Assembly (NCBI GenBank): GCA_965249525.1
Contig: OZ252237.1
Location: forward strand, 310,001 to 374,000
Origin: G965240465 sp965249525
Lineage (GTDB): Bacteria; SAR324; JACQKK01
Length of the DNA stretch: 64,000 nt
Direction of reading: 5' to 3'
Shown: positions 34,069 to 41,935 of the stretch, in pieces
Layout of the letters: every line of letters begins with the position of its first letter
Position numbering within the stretch: position 1 is the stretch's first letter
Position numbers and translations under genes: made by a program
Notes under the pieces: model-generated
What the model was told of the DNA's origin: nothing
The model's input: only the letters and a program-made list of their open reading frames with translations
The model's database searches: none

Positions 34069-34154
34069 ACATTCTTATCTGCCCATGTGGAAGATGTGAA
34101 AAATCTTTTCTTTGAGGGGTTTCCTAGGTTTTTTTAAGTGATGGTTTTATTAGG

Positions 34155-35873
34155 ATGATGATTCCCAGAACGATGATTCCCAGAACGATGATTCCCAGAA
34201 CGATGATTCCCAGAACGATGATTCCCAGAACGATGATTCCCAGAACGATGATTCCCATGACAATGACAGCCAGGACAATGACAGCCAGAACCATGATTCC
34301 CAGGGTTCTGACCAAGCCCCCCGCCAGCCATTGGATGCAGGTGCTGTTCCGAGGAGTGCGGGTGTGGCTGGCAATAGTGTTGCCGACAATAGTGTTGCCG
34401 ACAATAGTGTTGTTGATGGGGGCTGCCCAGGCGCATGCCAAGCCCTTGGTGGTGATGCTTGATTCAGCACCATCAGACCTTAATCCGCTGCGTGCGGCTG
34501 ATGCTTATAGTGTGCGCATTGTCTATCAGTTGATCTTCCAGACCATGCTGCGACTGGATGAAAACCTGCAGGTAGTTCCTGGTGTGTTTGAAAGCTGGCG
34601 TTCTACAGACGGCAAGACCTGGAGGTTCACGCTGCGCCAGGGGTTGAAGTTTCATAATGGCAATCCTGTACAAGCCAAGGATGTTTTGGTCAGCTTGAAC
34701 AGCTATCTAGATCCCAGCCAACAGTCTGCGGTGGGGCCCAGGCTGCAGGAAAAGATTGTTGATATAAGACAAGAGACTGCTTATGTGGTGCGCATTCGGC
34801 TAAAGGCAGCGTTCCCTGATTTTCTTCATGACCTGATTCTGCCGGTTTTTCCCAGGAATTTTCAAGCGAATGCCAATCATGTGGGCAGTGGTCCTTTTCG
34901 TTTTGTCAGGCAGCGTCCCAACCAGATTGAGTTGGCGCCCTATGCTGATTTTATTGATGGCGTTCCTAAGATAGAGAAATTGCTGCTGACGGTGGTGCAG
35001 GATGAAGGCACGCGGTTTTTAAAACTGCGCAAAGGGGATGTGGATGTGGCCATCAATGTGCTGCCTGCTGCCAGGTTGGATCGTCTTTCCAGTGGCAAGT
35101 TGATGCGTTCTTATCGGGTGAAGGAATCGGCGGGGTTGTCTTATCAGTATTTGGGATTGAATACGCGCGATGCAATTTTGTCTAAGCGCAAGGTGCGTCT
35201 TGCCTTGGCGCATGCCATTCCTGTGGAGCCTTTGATTCAGCACTTGCTCAAAGGACATGCCGTAGCAGCCTCTGGGCTGCTGCCTGCCAACAGTCCTTAC
35301 AACCATCCCCAAGCCAGTCGTCCCACTTATGATGCTGCACTTGCCCGCCGTCTGCTGGATGAGGCAGGCTACCCTCTAAAAGGCAAACAACGTTTCCGCC
35401 TGCTTTACAAAACAAGCACCGATCGCACCGCCATTCGGCAGGCACGCATCATTCAGCAGTCATTGGCACAAGTGGGCGTAGGGATGGAAATACGTTCATT
35501 GGAATGGGCTACTTTCTTTAGTGATGTCAAAAAAGGCAATTTCCAGTTGTTTTCACTGCGTTGGGTGGGGGCATCAGAACCAGCATTTTTGTATGAACTT
35601 TTTCACAGCAGCAAAATTCCTCCCCATGGTCTTAACCGTGTCCAGTACCGCAATGCGCAAATGGATCGCTTGCTGGAACGCGCCCAGCTAGAAGCCAATC
35701 CCCAACGCCGCCGTGCCTTGTATCAGCAAGTGCATCGCTTGCTGCTGCGTGAACTGCCTTATATTCCTTTGTGGCATAGAAACAATGTGGCTGTTCTCAA
35801 GCGTGAATTGGCAGGATACCGTGCCCATCCCAGCGGCGGTTTTGAATTTCTTCACCAACTCTATTGGCGTTAG
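34155..35873 (+). CDS. ABC transporter peptide-binding protein with repeat-encoded N terminus
   Basis: Second SBP family 5 receptor of the window. The mature part shows APSDLNPLRAADAYS, TWRFTLRQGLKFHNGNPVQAKDV, HVGSGPFRFV and the C-terminal lobe, all typical. A signal peptide starts at ATG 34335 (MQVLFRGVRVWLA...) and ends AQAHA before KPLVV; this is probably the functional start. Upstream the frame stays open through ten 15-bp units, each with an in-frame ATG (TMIPR repeats), so several start codons are possible from 34155. Three further 15-bp units encode the hydrophobic core (IVLPTIVLPTIVLL). No clear Shine-Dalgarno is seen. Two permease genes follow with no ATPase gene. Confidence 0.85.
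   Translation: MMIPRTMIPRTMIPRTMIPRTMIPRTMIPRTMIPMTMTARTMTARTMIPRVLTKPPASHWMQVLFRGVRVWLAIVLPTIVLPTIVLLMGAAQAHAKPLVVMLDSAPSDLNPLRAADAYSVRIVYQLIFQTMLRLDENLQVVPGVFESWRSTDGKTWRFTLRQGLKFHNGNPVQAKDVLVSLNSYLDPSQQSAVGPRLQEKIVDIRQETAYVVRIRLKAAFPDFLHDLILPVFPRNFQANANHVGSGPFRFVRQRPNQIELAPYADFIDGVPKIEKLLLTVVQDEGTRFLKLRKGDVDVAINVLPAARLDRLSSGKLMRSYRVKESAGLSYQYLGLNTRDAILSKRKVRLALAHAIPVEPLIQHLLKGHAVAASGLLPANSPYNHPQASRPTYDAALARRLLDEAGYPLKGKQRFRLLYKTSTDRTAIRQARIIQQSLAQVGVGMEIRSLEWATFFSDVKKGNFQLFSLRWVGASEPAFLYELFHSSKIPPHGLNRVQYRNAQMDRLLERAQLEANPQRRRALYQQVHRLLLRELPYIPLWHRNNVAVLKRELAGYRAHPSGGFEFLHQLYWR
34158..34307 (+). repeat. Ten 15-bp tandem units with in-frame ATG codons at the start of the peptide-binding protein gene
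   Basis: Six perfect copies of atgattcccagaacg from 34158 to 34247, then four diverged units (atgattcccatgaca, atgacagccaggaca, atgacagccagaacc, atgattcccagggtt) to 34307. Each unit begins with ATG in the frame of the downstream protein. Confidence 0.97.
34371..34415 (+). repeat. Three 15-bp tandem units encoding the signal peptide core
   Basis: gcaatagtgttgccg, acaatagtgttgccg and acaatagtgttgttg at 34371-34385, 34386-34400 and 34401-34415. They encode the AIVLP/TIVLP/TIVLL segment of the signal peptide. Confidence 0.95.
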
Positions 35874-35907
35874 CAGCAGATTCCTTTGTTGTGCCGCAAA
35901 CTTGTAG

Positions 35908-36819
35908 ATGTACTTCTTTGCTCGCCGCTTGCTGGTTACCCTGCCGATTATGGCTGGCGTGCTCATCCTGGTGTTTTTTTTGATTCACCTGGTCCCTGGC
36001 GATCCGGTGGATTTGATGTTGGGAGAGCAAGCCCGTGCTGCGGATAGAGAGCAATTGCGTGCCAGCTTGGGTTTAGATGTTCCTCTGCAGCAGCAATTTC
36101 TCAACTATCTCACCCGTACTTTGCGTGGAGATTTGGGAGAAAGCCTGCATTATCGTCGTGGGGTGGCCGGCTTGATTGCAGAACGCTTGCCCGCCACGCT
36201 GGAATTGATGCTGGCCTCTATGGTGATTGCCCTTTTCTTGGCGATTCCCTTAGGGGTGTTGGCAGCCTTGTTTCGCGGGCGTGCGCTGGATCAATTGGCA
36301 GGCGGGCTGGCGGTGGCTGGTGCAGCTATGCCCAACTTTTGGTTGGGACCACTGCTAATACTGGCATTTTCCATTCATTTGGACTGGCTGCCTGTCAATG
36401 GTCGCGGTCAATTGGCACATTTGGTGCTGCCGTCCCTTACTTTGGGGACCGCACTGGCGGCGCTGTTATCACGCATCACGCGCAGCAGCCTGCTGGAAGT
36501 ATTCGGCGAGGATTACATGCGCACCGCACGAGCCAAAGGCTTGACTACGCATGCTGTGCTGTTCATCCATGCCATGCCCAATGCCTTCATTCCAGTACTC
36601 ACAGTCATGGGACTACAAATTGGCACGCTGCTGTCTGGTGCCATTATTACCGAGAGTATCTTTGATTGGCCTGGCTTAGGAGGGCTGCTGCTGCAATCTA
36701 TTTACGCCCGTGATTATCCCTTGGTACAGGGATGTATTCTTACTATTGCCCTGTCGTATGCGGGTGTGAACCTGTTGGTGGACTTGCTTTATGGATGGAT
36801 TGACCCCCGCATCCGCTGA
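35908..36819 (+). CDS. Peptide ABC transporter permease, OppB/DppB type (second system)
   Basis: Inner-membrane subunit of 303 residues. It starts with the classic OppB/DppB N terminus (FARRLLVTLPIMAGVLILVFFLIHLVPGDP, read as consecutive short blocks), has the EAA loop DYMRTARAKGLTTHAVLFIHAMPNA (blocks near residues 200-222) and ITESIFDWPGLG near the C terminus. The gene lies 34 bp after the binding-protein gene and overlaps the next permease gene by 29 bp, so these three genes form an operon. Confidence 0.92.
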   Translation: MYFFARRLLVTLPIMAGVLILVFFLIHLVPGDPVDLMLGEQARAADREQLRASLGLDVPLQQQFLNYLTRTLRGDLGESLHYRRGVAGLIAERLPATLELMLASMVIALFLAIPLGVLAALFRGRALDQLAGGLAVAGAAMPNFWLGPLLILAFSIHLDWLPVNGRGQLAHLVLPSLTLGTALAALLSRITRSSLLEVFGEDYMRTARAKGLTTHAVLFIHAMPNAFIPVLTVMGLQIGTLLSGAIITESIFDWPGLGGLLLQSIYARDYPLVQGCILTIALSYAGVNLLVDLLYGWIDPRIR

Positions 36820-37675
36820 TTCACAAAAACCCCCCAAACCTGCTGTTGGAGGTGCGCTGAGGTCGCCAGCCAGGCGTGCAGGTATTTTGTTGTGGCTGTT
36901 GGTGGTGGGATTGGTGCTGCCAGCCTTGCTGGCACCTTGGATTGCGCTTTATGATCCTTCGGACATAGATTTGTTCAATTCCTTGGCGAAACCCAGCCTG
37001 CAGCATTGGCTGGGTTTGGATGAGCAGGGTGCAGATATTCTCAGTCGCCTGTTGTTTGGTGCGCGCATATCGTTATGGGTGGGATTTACCAGTGTGCTGA
37101 TTTCTGGTTCGCTAGGGGTGTTGTTGGGGGTGGTAGCAGCTTTGTGGGGTGGCTGGGTGGAACAGTTGTTGATGCGTTTGGTGGATGTGCTGCTGGCGTT
37201 TCCTGGGTTGTTGCTGGCAATTGCTTTAGTGGCGGTGCTGGGGCCGGGCATTGGCAATGTGGTGGTGGCGCTTTCTGTTTTGGGCTGGACGGGATTTGCG
37301 CGTTTGGCACGCGCCCAAACCTTGGTGCTGAGAAATTCTGAGCATGTTCAAGCTGCCCATACTGTGGGCGTCAGTCGGTTGAGATTGATACGCTTGTATA
37401 TTCTCCCCAATATGCTGGCACCGGTTTTGGTTCAGGCGAGCTTTGCGGTGGCAGCAGCCATTTTGTCTGAAGCCAGTCTCAGCTTCTTGGGCTTGGGTGC
37501 GCCAGTGGGCGTACCCAGTTGGGGTGCCATGCTTTCTGACGGCAAGAACGTACTCTCTGAGGCACCGCATGTATCCATTTTTCCTGGGCTGGCTATTATG
37601 TTGACGGTGTTGGGGTTTAATCTTTTCGGTGATGCCCTTTCTGACTGGCTGGATCCCAAACGACGTCAGCCATAG
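36791..37675 (+). CDS. Peptide ABC transporter permease, OppC/DppC type (second system)
   Basis: Second permease subunit, 294 residues. An N-terminal cytoplasmic leader is followed by a first membrane helix, LGLDEQGADILSRLLFGARISL, a VDVLLAFPGLLLA segment, the EAA loop AAHTVGVSRLRLIRLYILPN and SEASLSFLGLGAPVGVPSWG, all typical for DppC. ATG 36791 lies inside the end of the preceding permease gene. Coding strand is G+T rich. No OppD/OppF-type ATPase follows; the two ATPases of the first peptide system, or unlinked ones, would have to energise this transporter. Confidence 0.9.
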   Translation: MDGLTPASADSQKPPKPAVGGALRSPARRAGILLWLLVVGLVLPALLAPWIALYDPSDIDLFNSLAKPSLQHWLGLDEQGADILSRLLFGARISLWVGFTSVLISGSLGVLLGVVAALWGGWVEQLLMRLVDVLLAFPGLLLAIALVAVLGPGIGNVVVALSVLGWTGFARLARAQTLVLRNSEHVQAAHTVGVSRLRLIRLYILPNMLAPVLVQASFAVAAAILSEASLSFLGLGAPVGVPSWGAMLSDGKNVLSEAPHVSIFPGLAIMLTVLGFNLFGDALSDWLDPKRRQP

Positions 37676-37746
37676 GCTGCTGATGTTTTGTGATGGTTGT
37701 TTTGTTGAAAGCAATGTGAGAAAACATCCCAAACGAGAGAATACCC

Positions 37747-38703
37747 ATGTCAACTGATGCCAACAAAATCCTGGCTGCTTCCCAAGAGTTGAAGGCTGCC
37801 AGAGAAAAAGAACTGCAAGAATTTTTGGCGATACTGAAAGACAGCCATGTCCAGGGTTCTGACCGCGCCATTACGCCAGAGAATGTGTATCAGCCGGCGC
37901 TGCTGGAAGGGCGCGACATGGTGCATCAGTTTCAGGCGAAGTATTTGCTGTCGGGATCGCAGGTGGAGGGTCTGGAGCATTTAGATCACTGCTTGGAACA
38001 GCTGGCATGCAAAAAAAGTGTGCTGTTACTGCCCCAGCATCGGGGCAATATGGATGTACTCTCTTTTTATGTATTGCTGGGCAGAGAGCATCCACGCTAC
38101 CAGCAATTGCTGGACAAGTTGGTGTATATTGCTGGGCGCAAGCTGAACGAGTCTTCTGAGTTGGTGAAAATGTTCACCGAGAAATACTCACGCTTGGTGA
38201 TTGTTCCTCGTCGTGAATTCCCTGTGATGGCTGCTGATGCCAGTGCGTGGGAACAGAGGGAGCATCAGCAGTTTTACCAACAGGCGAACTTGATTAACCG
38301 AGCGGCATTTCGTCAGCTGCTGCGATTAAAAAAGCAGGGGTATGTCATTGTGCTTTTTCCCTTGGGAGGACGCTGGAAGCCCGATATGGAGAATATCCCT
38401 GAGCGCGAAACCGTCTCTTATTTGGAAAGATTTGACTGGGCGTATCCTGTTAGCATGGAGGGCAACACCCTGCCACCTGCAGAAAAAATGGAAGCAGAAC
38501 GCCCAGTGACATGCAAGGTGGTGTTTCGCATCGGGCGTCCCCTGAAGTGTGAGGAGTACTTAAACCACCGCCGCCAGCAGTTTGCGGCAGACCAAGAGAG
38601 TGGGAAGCTGCCCTTAGAGGCAGATTTTCAGCAGCACACCGCCTATGATGTGATAAAACTGCTAGAAGAACTGCGCACCCAGGGCGATTACCAAGATGGT
38701 TAA
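37747..38703 (+). CDS. PlsC-like glycerolipid acyltransferase
   Basis: 318 residues with an acyltransferase HX4D motif in LLPQHRGNMDVLSFY (around residue 98). A second block resembling the family's FPEGxR motif reads VLFPLGGRWKPDME (around residue 207). An N-terminal helical region of about 75 residues precedes it, reminiscent of soluble glycerol-3-phosphate acyltransferases rather than short PlsC enzymes. No membrane helix is obvious. It probably transfers an acyl group to a glycerol phosphate or lyso-phospholipid, but the substrate cannot be read from sequence. ATG 37747 follows AACGAGAGAA at good distance. Confidence 0.7.
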   Translation: MSTDANKILAASQELKAAREKELQEFLAILKDSHVQGSDRAITPENVYQPALLEGRDMVHQFQAKYLLSGSQVEGLEHLDHCLEQLACKKSVLLLPQHRGNMDVLSFYVLLGREHPRYQQLLDKLVYIAGRKLNESSELVKMFTEKYSRLVIVPRREFPVMAADASAWEQREHQQFYQQANLINRAAFRQLLRLKKQGYVIVLFPLGGRWKPDMENIPERETVSYLERFDWAYPVSMEGNTLPPAEKMEAERPVTCKVVFRIGRPLKCEEYLNHRRQQFAADQESGKLPLEADFQQHTAYDVIKLLEELRTQGDYQDG

Positions 38704-38745
38704 GCCCGCCTGCCTTGCTTTTTTTCATTTGAACCAGATTGCACA

Positions 38746-39147
38746 ATGATTACCTGGATGTCGGGGATTAAATCTTTCTTTAGCCTGGGTTCCATCTTGA
38801 TGGCCTATGGTTTGATGATGCGCCACGCCAACACACCATTGCACCGTGTGCTGATGGGTGCGTCACTGTTGTGTTGTTGGGGGGGGCTGTTCATGTTGTT
38901 GTTGGTGTGGCAGGTTTTGGGGGTTCCTCCCCAGGCCAGTTTGTGGGTGCGGGCATTAACGGGGGAATCGTTGGGGATTCCTTTGCTGTTGGTTATTCAG
39001 GCAGCAATGCTGGTGCTGGGGGTGCTGCTGATAACCCTGCAAGCCATGGCAGGCTGGCTGCAAAGTTCTTGGTATTTGTGGTTTTATCGGGTGGCGGTGC
39101 CAGTCTGGTGGCTGGTGTATATCAGTGCCATGCTGGTGTACAATTAA
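38746..39147 (+). CDS. Small integral membrane protein of unknown function
   Basis: Not recognised. 133 residues, very hydrophobic, with about four membrane segments (FFSLGSILMAYGLMM, LMGASLLCCWGGLFMLLLVW, IPLLLVIQAAMLVLGVLLI, AVPVWWLVYISAMLVY). It follows the acyltransferase gene by 42 bp and may be cotranscribed. The final 15 bases with the TAA stop are duplicated perfectly in tandem just after the gene. Tail to tail with trmJ. Confidence 0.6.
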   Translation: MITWMSGIKSFFSLGSILMAYGLMMRHANTPLHRVLMGASLLCCWGGLFMLLLVWQVLGVPPQASLWVRALTGESLGIPLLLVIQAAMLVLGVLLITLQAMAGWLQSSWYLWFYRVAVPVWWLVYISAMLVYN

Positions 39148-39162
39148 CTGGTGTACAATTAA
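39133..39162 (+). repeat. 15-bp tandem duplication starting at the stop codon of the small membrane protein
   Basis: ctggtgtacaattaa at 39133-39147 ends with the gene's TAA; an identical copy follows at 39148-39162, giving a second in-frame TAA. Confidence 0.97.
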
Positions 39163-39172
39163 ATTGCATTGG

Positions 39173-40057
39173 TTAAGTTTTATCCAGATTGTGGCAGCTG
39201 TTATCAGGAGCTTGCCTTGGCAGCGTTGTGGGCAGGGGTTTTCCTCTTGCTACGGGCAGCCGTTGGGAGAGTGTCCCTTCTATTCTTCCCAATATGCCCA
39301 ACAGCCATCCCAATTCACGCTGATTGGGCTGCAGGCGCCGCAGCATGCGGCGAACCAGTCCTGGTATTGGTCTGGGAGTGCCGCGGGCATAAAAACCACT
39401 GAGCCATAAAACCCGCGCCAACAGCTTGTCCAAGGCTTCCAGCGCACCCATGGGTACAGGCGACATGGTTAGGGGTGACCTGGCCTCTGGCTGCTGGGGA
39501 TTTTCTGTCAGCAGCGTGCTGGTGCGACTGATTTCAAACAGTACCAGCAAAACCGCCTGTGCCAGATTGTAGGAGGGGTTGTCTGCCACAGAAGGAATGC
39601 GTACCAATTGGTGGCAGCATTCCAAGTGTTCTTGTTGCAGACCATGGTCTTCGCTGCCAAACAGCAAGGCAGTTTTTTGAGGCGGGGCATGGTGCCACTG
39701 TGTTCCCCAGGCAGGCAGCAACCAATGCTGTGGGCGGTTGCGTCCATGGCGTGCGGTAAAGCCTACCACCAGCTGCATGGCTGCCAAAGCAGCAAAGAGG
39801 CTGTGATGAACCATGGCTTTGTCTAACAAGGGGGCAGCCCAACAGGCTGCTTTTTTGGCTTGTGCCAGATCTAATCGTGGGGGAGATACCAGGTGCAACT
39901 GATCAAAGCCTAGATTGCTCATGGCGCGGGCGCAGGCTCCGATGTTCAAACTGTTGCCGGGTTCCACCAACACCACATGAATCTGCTGGGCTAAGCCTGG
40001 AGGTGTAGGGGCTGCAAGGTTGCTGGACTGGCTGGCTTGGTGGGTGGGAGGATTCAT
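39173..40057 (-). CDS. trmJ: tRNA (cytidine/uridine-2'-O-)-methyltransferase TrmJ
   Basis: SPOUT-family enzyme that 2'-O-methylates position 32 in the tRNA anticodon loop. Diagnostic blocks: VLVEPGNSLNIGACARAMSNLG, LLFGSEDHGL and VRIPSVADNPSYNLAQAV, the knot-forming motifs. The C-terminal region (KLLARVLWLSGFY...) matches the helical tail of TrmJ. Start taken at ATG 40057, preceded by an in-frame TTG at 40072. 294 residues. The iscRSUA or suhB neighbours often seen with trmJ are not present. Confidence 0.9.
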   Translation of the reverse strand: MNPPTHQASQSSNLAAPTPPGLAQQIHVVLVEPGNSLNIGACARAMSNLGFDQLHLVSPPRLDLAQAKKAACWAAPLLDKAMVHHSLFAALAAMQLVVGFTARHGRNRPQHWLLPAWGTQWHHAPPQKTALLFGSEDHGLQQEHLECCHQLVRIPSVADNPSYNLAQAVLLVLFEISRTSTLLTENPQQPEARSPLTMSPVPMGALEALDKLLARVLWLSGFYARGTPRPIPGLVRRMLRRLQPNQRELGWLLGILGRIEGTLSQRLPVARGKPLPTTLPRQAPDNSCHNLDKT

Positions 40058-40283
40058 TTGTTGTGGTACCAACGGTTGGGAAGGGGGACGGGGCTTGGGA
40101 TATTAGGTTTGCGGTGCATTTGCACTGTGGGTGTCGGTGGGCGTATTTTGTAGCTTAACAGATGAATTTTGGAACAAGAAAGCAGGTTCTAAAAAAACAA
40201 GACCACCATCAATGGATAATACTGCGTGTTGTAGGCAGGGGTTTTCTATCACTTAGGGCTGCCTGATAAAAGCAGTAGGCAAG

Positions 40284-40688
40284 ATGAATAAATCGGCTAG
40301 AAAGTCAGCTGCGGTCAGGCAGGCCATAGAAAAAAAACCTCAGCAAAAGCAAAGGGGAAGAAGGGGAGGAGCATTTGCTGTGCTAAAAGCTTGGGATGCC
40401 AGACTGCCCGCCCAAGAACTGCACCTGCAAAAAGAAAAAACACGGGCAAGGGAGTTGCGCAGCAGCCGTTGGTGGCAGCAGCTGGTAGCCCAGGGGCGGT
40501 GTCATCATTGCGGAGGCAAGTTTTTACCAGAGCAGTTGACCATGGAGCATTTGCTGCCGCTGGCGCTTGGGGGGCGCAGCGACAAAGGAAATGTGGTGCC
40601 TGCCTGCAAGCCTTGCAATAACCAGAAAAAAAACCAGCTTCCTTGGCATTGGCAGCCATCGGCAGCAGAAGATGCTGACGATTCCTAG
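40284..40688 (+). CDS. HNH endonuclease domain protein
   Basis: Short basic protein of 134 residues with a C-terminal HNH motif: CHHCGGKF (first CxxC), TMEHLLPLALGG (His pair region), DKGNVVPACKPCNNQKK (N, second CxxC, N). This zinc-stapled HNH is found in McrA-like nucleases and small stand-alone proteins of Proteobacteria. The N-terminal half is Lys/Arg/Gln rich and probably binds nucleic acid. No restriction partner is adjacent. A role in DNA or RNA cleavage is inferred from the fold only. Confidence 0.82.
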   Translation: MNKSARKSAAVRQAIEKKPQQKQRGRRGGAFAVLKAWDARLPAQELHLQKEKTRARELRSSRWWQQLVAQGRCHHCGGKFLPEQLTMEHLLPLALGGRSDKGNVVPACKPCNNQKKNQLPWHWQPSAAEDADDS

Positions 40689-41078
40689 CACATAAGATGC
40701 CAAACTAGGCCAATCTGCCCGCTGCTGTGCAGCAGTTGGTCTTTGCATGATAAAGCATACCGAGCCAGATGTACTGTTCAATCAATTGTTGTTCTGCAAG
40801 CTTTTAGAGATGGAGGATATTATCAAGAATAAATAAGACAAATACCTATCAAAAGCTTGCATGCTATTTATTATATTTGCTATGTTTTCCTAAGCAATTG
40901 GTAAGATGCTATGAATTGTAGTCTGTACAGCTTGTTACTTCTTTTTTCCTAGTAAACTCCATAGGCTTGCTGTTCTTGCTTGCATATGCGGGTCTGTACA
41001 TTTATCAATCTTCTCGCTTTATATTTATTTATTTATATTTTATTTTTATAACTTTATTTGGAGGAAAAAACTTATCTT
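40689..41078. other. A+T-rich intergenic region without recognisable gene
   Basis: About 390 bp between the HNH gene and the following small gene. No supported ORF. A short perfect inverted repeat, ctgctgtgcagcag near 40722, could form a hairpin but lacks a T-run. The last 100 bp are very A+T rich (tttatatttatttatttat) and probably hold the promoter of the next gene. Confidence 0.5.
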
Positions 41079-41447
41079 ATGAAAAATCTTGAGACCAGAC
41101 AAAAAGAAGCGCGCGAATTGCTAAAAAGTGTGCGCAATTTGGCCAGGCAAGGTTTGAATCAAAATCAAATTTTAGGAAAGCTGGGTTTTAAGAATCCTTT
41201 CACCCTGAAAAATCATCTGGTGAAAGCTTCTCAGCTGGCAAAAATTCCTATCCCTCAATTTGGGCACCAAAGCGGCAAGGACGACAACAAAAAAGTGGAA
41301 TATTCTCAAGTTCGTCGTCGGGGTAAAGGAAATGCTTTTGGAGTCAACATTCCGCAAGAACCTTTGATTCGCGCCGACATGGAAGTAGGCGACCGTGTGC
41401 AAATTAAAGTTAGGGGCAAAACCATTAACATCTCTAAAGTATACTAA
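41079..41447 (+). CDS. Hypothetical DNA-binding-like protein with AbrB-like C terminus
   Basis: Not recognised with certainty. 122 residues from ATG 41079 (an in-frame TTG at 41058 overlaps the GGAGG). Residues 1-50 form a basic helical region suggesting a helix-turn-helix (QGLNQNQILGKLGFKNPFTL). The C-terminal 40 residues (GVNIPQEPLIRADMEVGDRV, then IKVRGKTINISKVY) resemble a SpoVT/AbrB swapped-hairpin, as in antitoxins and transition regulators. Composition is A+T rich relative to the neighbours and it stands alone after a 390-bp A+T-rich gap. It may be a transcription regulator or an orphan antitoxin. Confidence 0.55.
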   Translation: MKNLETRQKEARELLKSVRNLARQGLNQNQILGKLGFKNPFTLKNHLVKASQLAKIPIPQFGHQSGKDDNKKVEYSQVRRRGKGNAFGVNIPQEPLIRADMEVGDRVQIKVRGKTINISKVY

Positions 41448-41458
41448 CCATCCCCCAA

Positions 41459-41935
41459 TCACATCACAGGCGCCCCGCCGTGATGATACCCATGCCCGTG
41501 CTGCCAACTGAGCGCACGATACAATTGCTCTAACAACACCACACGCGCCAACCCATGCGGCAAGGTAAAACGCGACAGCGATAAGCGATAATGTGCGCGC
41601 GCTCTTAATCGCTGATGCACCCCCCAGGCCCCACCCACCAAAAAACATAAATAACCCCCAGCCTCTTGCTCCCATTCTGCCAACCACCCCGCCAGCTGTT
41701 CACTACTGCCCTCTCGCCCGCCCACATCCAGCAGCACCAATACATCACGCTCCCCCAGCAACTGTTCTACCCGCTTCCCCTCTTCCGACAAACCCCGCTC
41801 CCCCCAAGGCGAAGGACGCACCTGCTGACACCATAGCTGCCGATACCTCCCCATCCGTTTCAAATACAACTCCTCCGCTTGGCGAACATAACCCTCCTCT
41901 CGCCTGCCTACCCAAATACAACGCCACTTGCCCAT
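41459..41935 (-). CDS. rlmH: 23S rRNA (pseudouridine1915-N3)-methyltransferase RlmH
   Basis: Small SPOUT methyltransferase acting on helix 69 of 23S rRNA. Family signatures are FLVGGAWGVHQRLRARA, SLSRFTLPHGLARVVLLEQLYRAL and a His-rich C terminus (GHGYHHGG; usually GxPYHxx). 158 residues. ATG 41935 overlaps the TGA of nadD by one base, so the genes are coupled. The rsfS gene that commonly lies between nadD and rlmH is missing here. Coding strand is strongly G rich. Confidence 0.9.
   Translation of the reverse strand: MGKWRCIWVGRREEGYVRQAEELYLKRMGRYRQLWCQQVRPSPWGERGLSEEGKRVEQLLGERDVLVLLDVGGREGSSEQLAGWLAEWEQEAGGYLCFLVGGAWGVHQRLRARAHYRLSLSRFTLPHGLARVVLLEQLYRALSWQHGHGYHHGGAPVM

Noticed and set aside
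34124..34473. Open frames on the minus strand opposite the 15-bp array of the peptide-binding protein gene
   Set aside because: Pure repeat-derived shadows, whereas the plus strand encodes a recognisable signal peptide and binding protein.
40715..40745. Rho-independent terminator after the HNH gene
   Set aside because: A short hairpin (ctgct/agcag) exists but there is no T-run after it.
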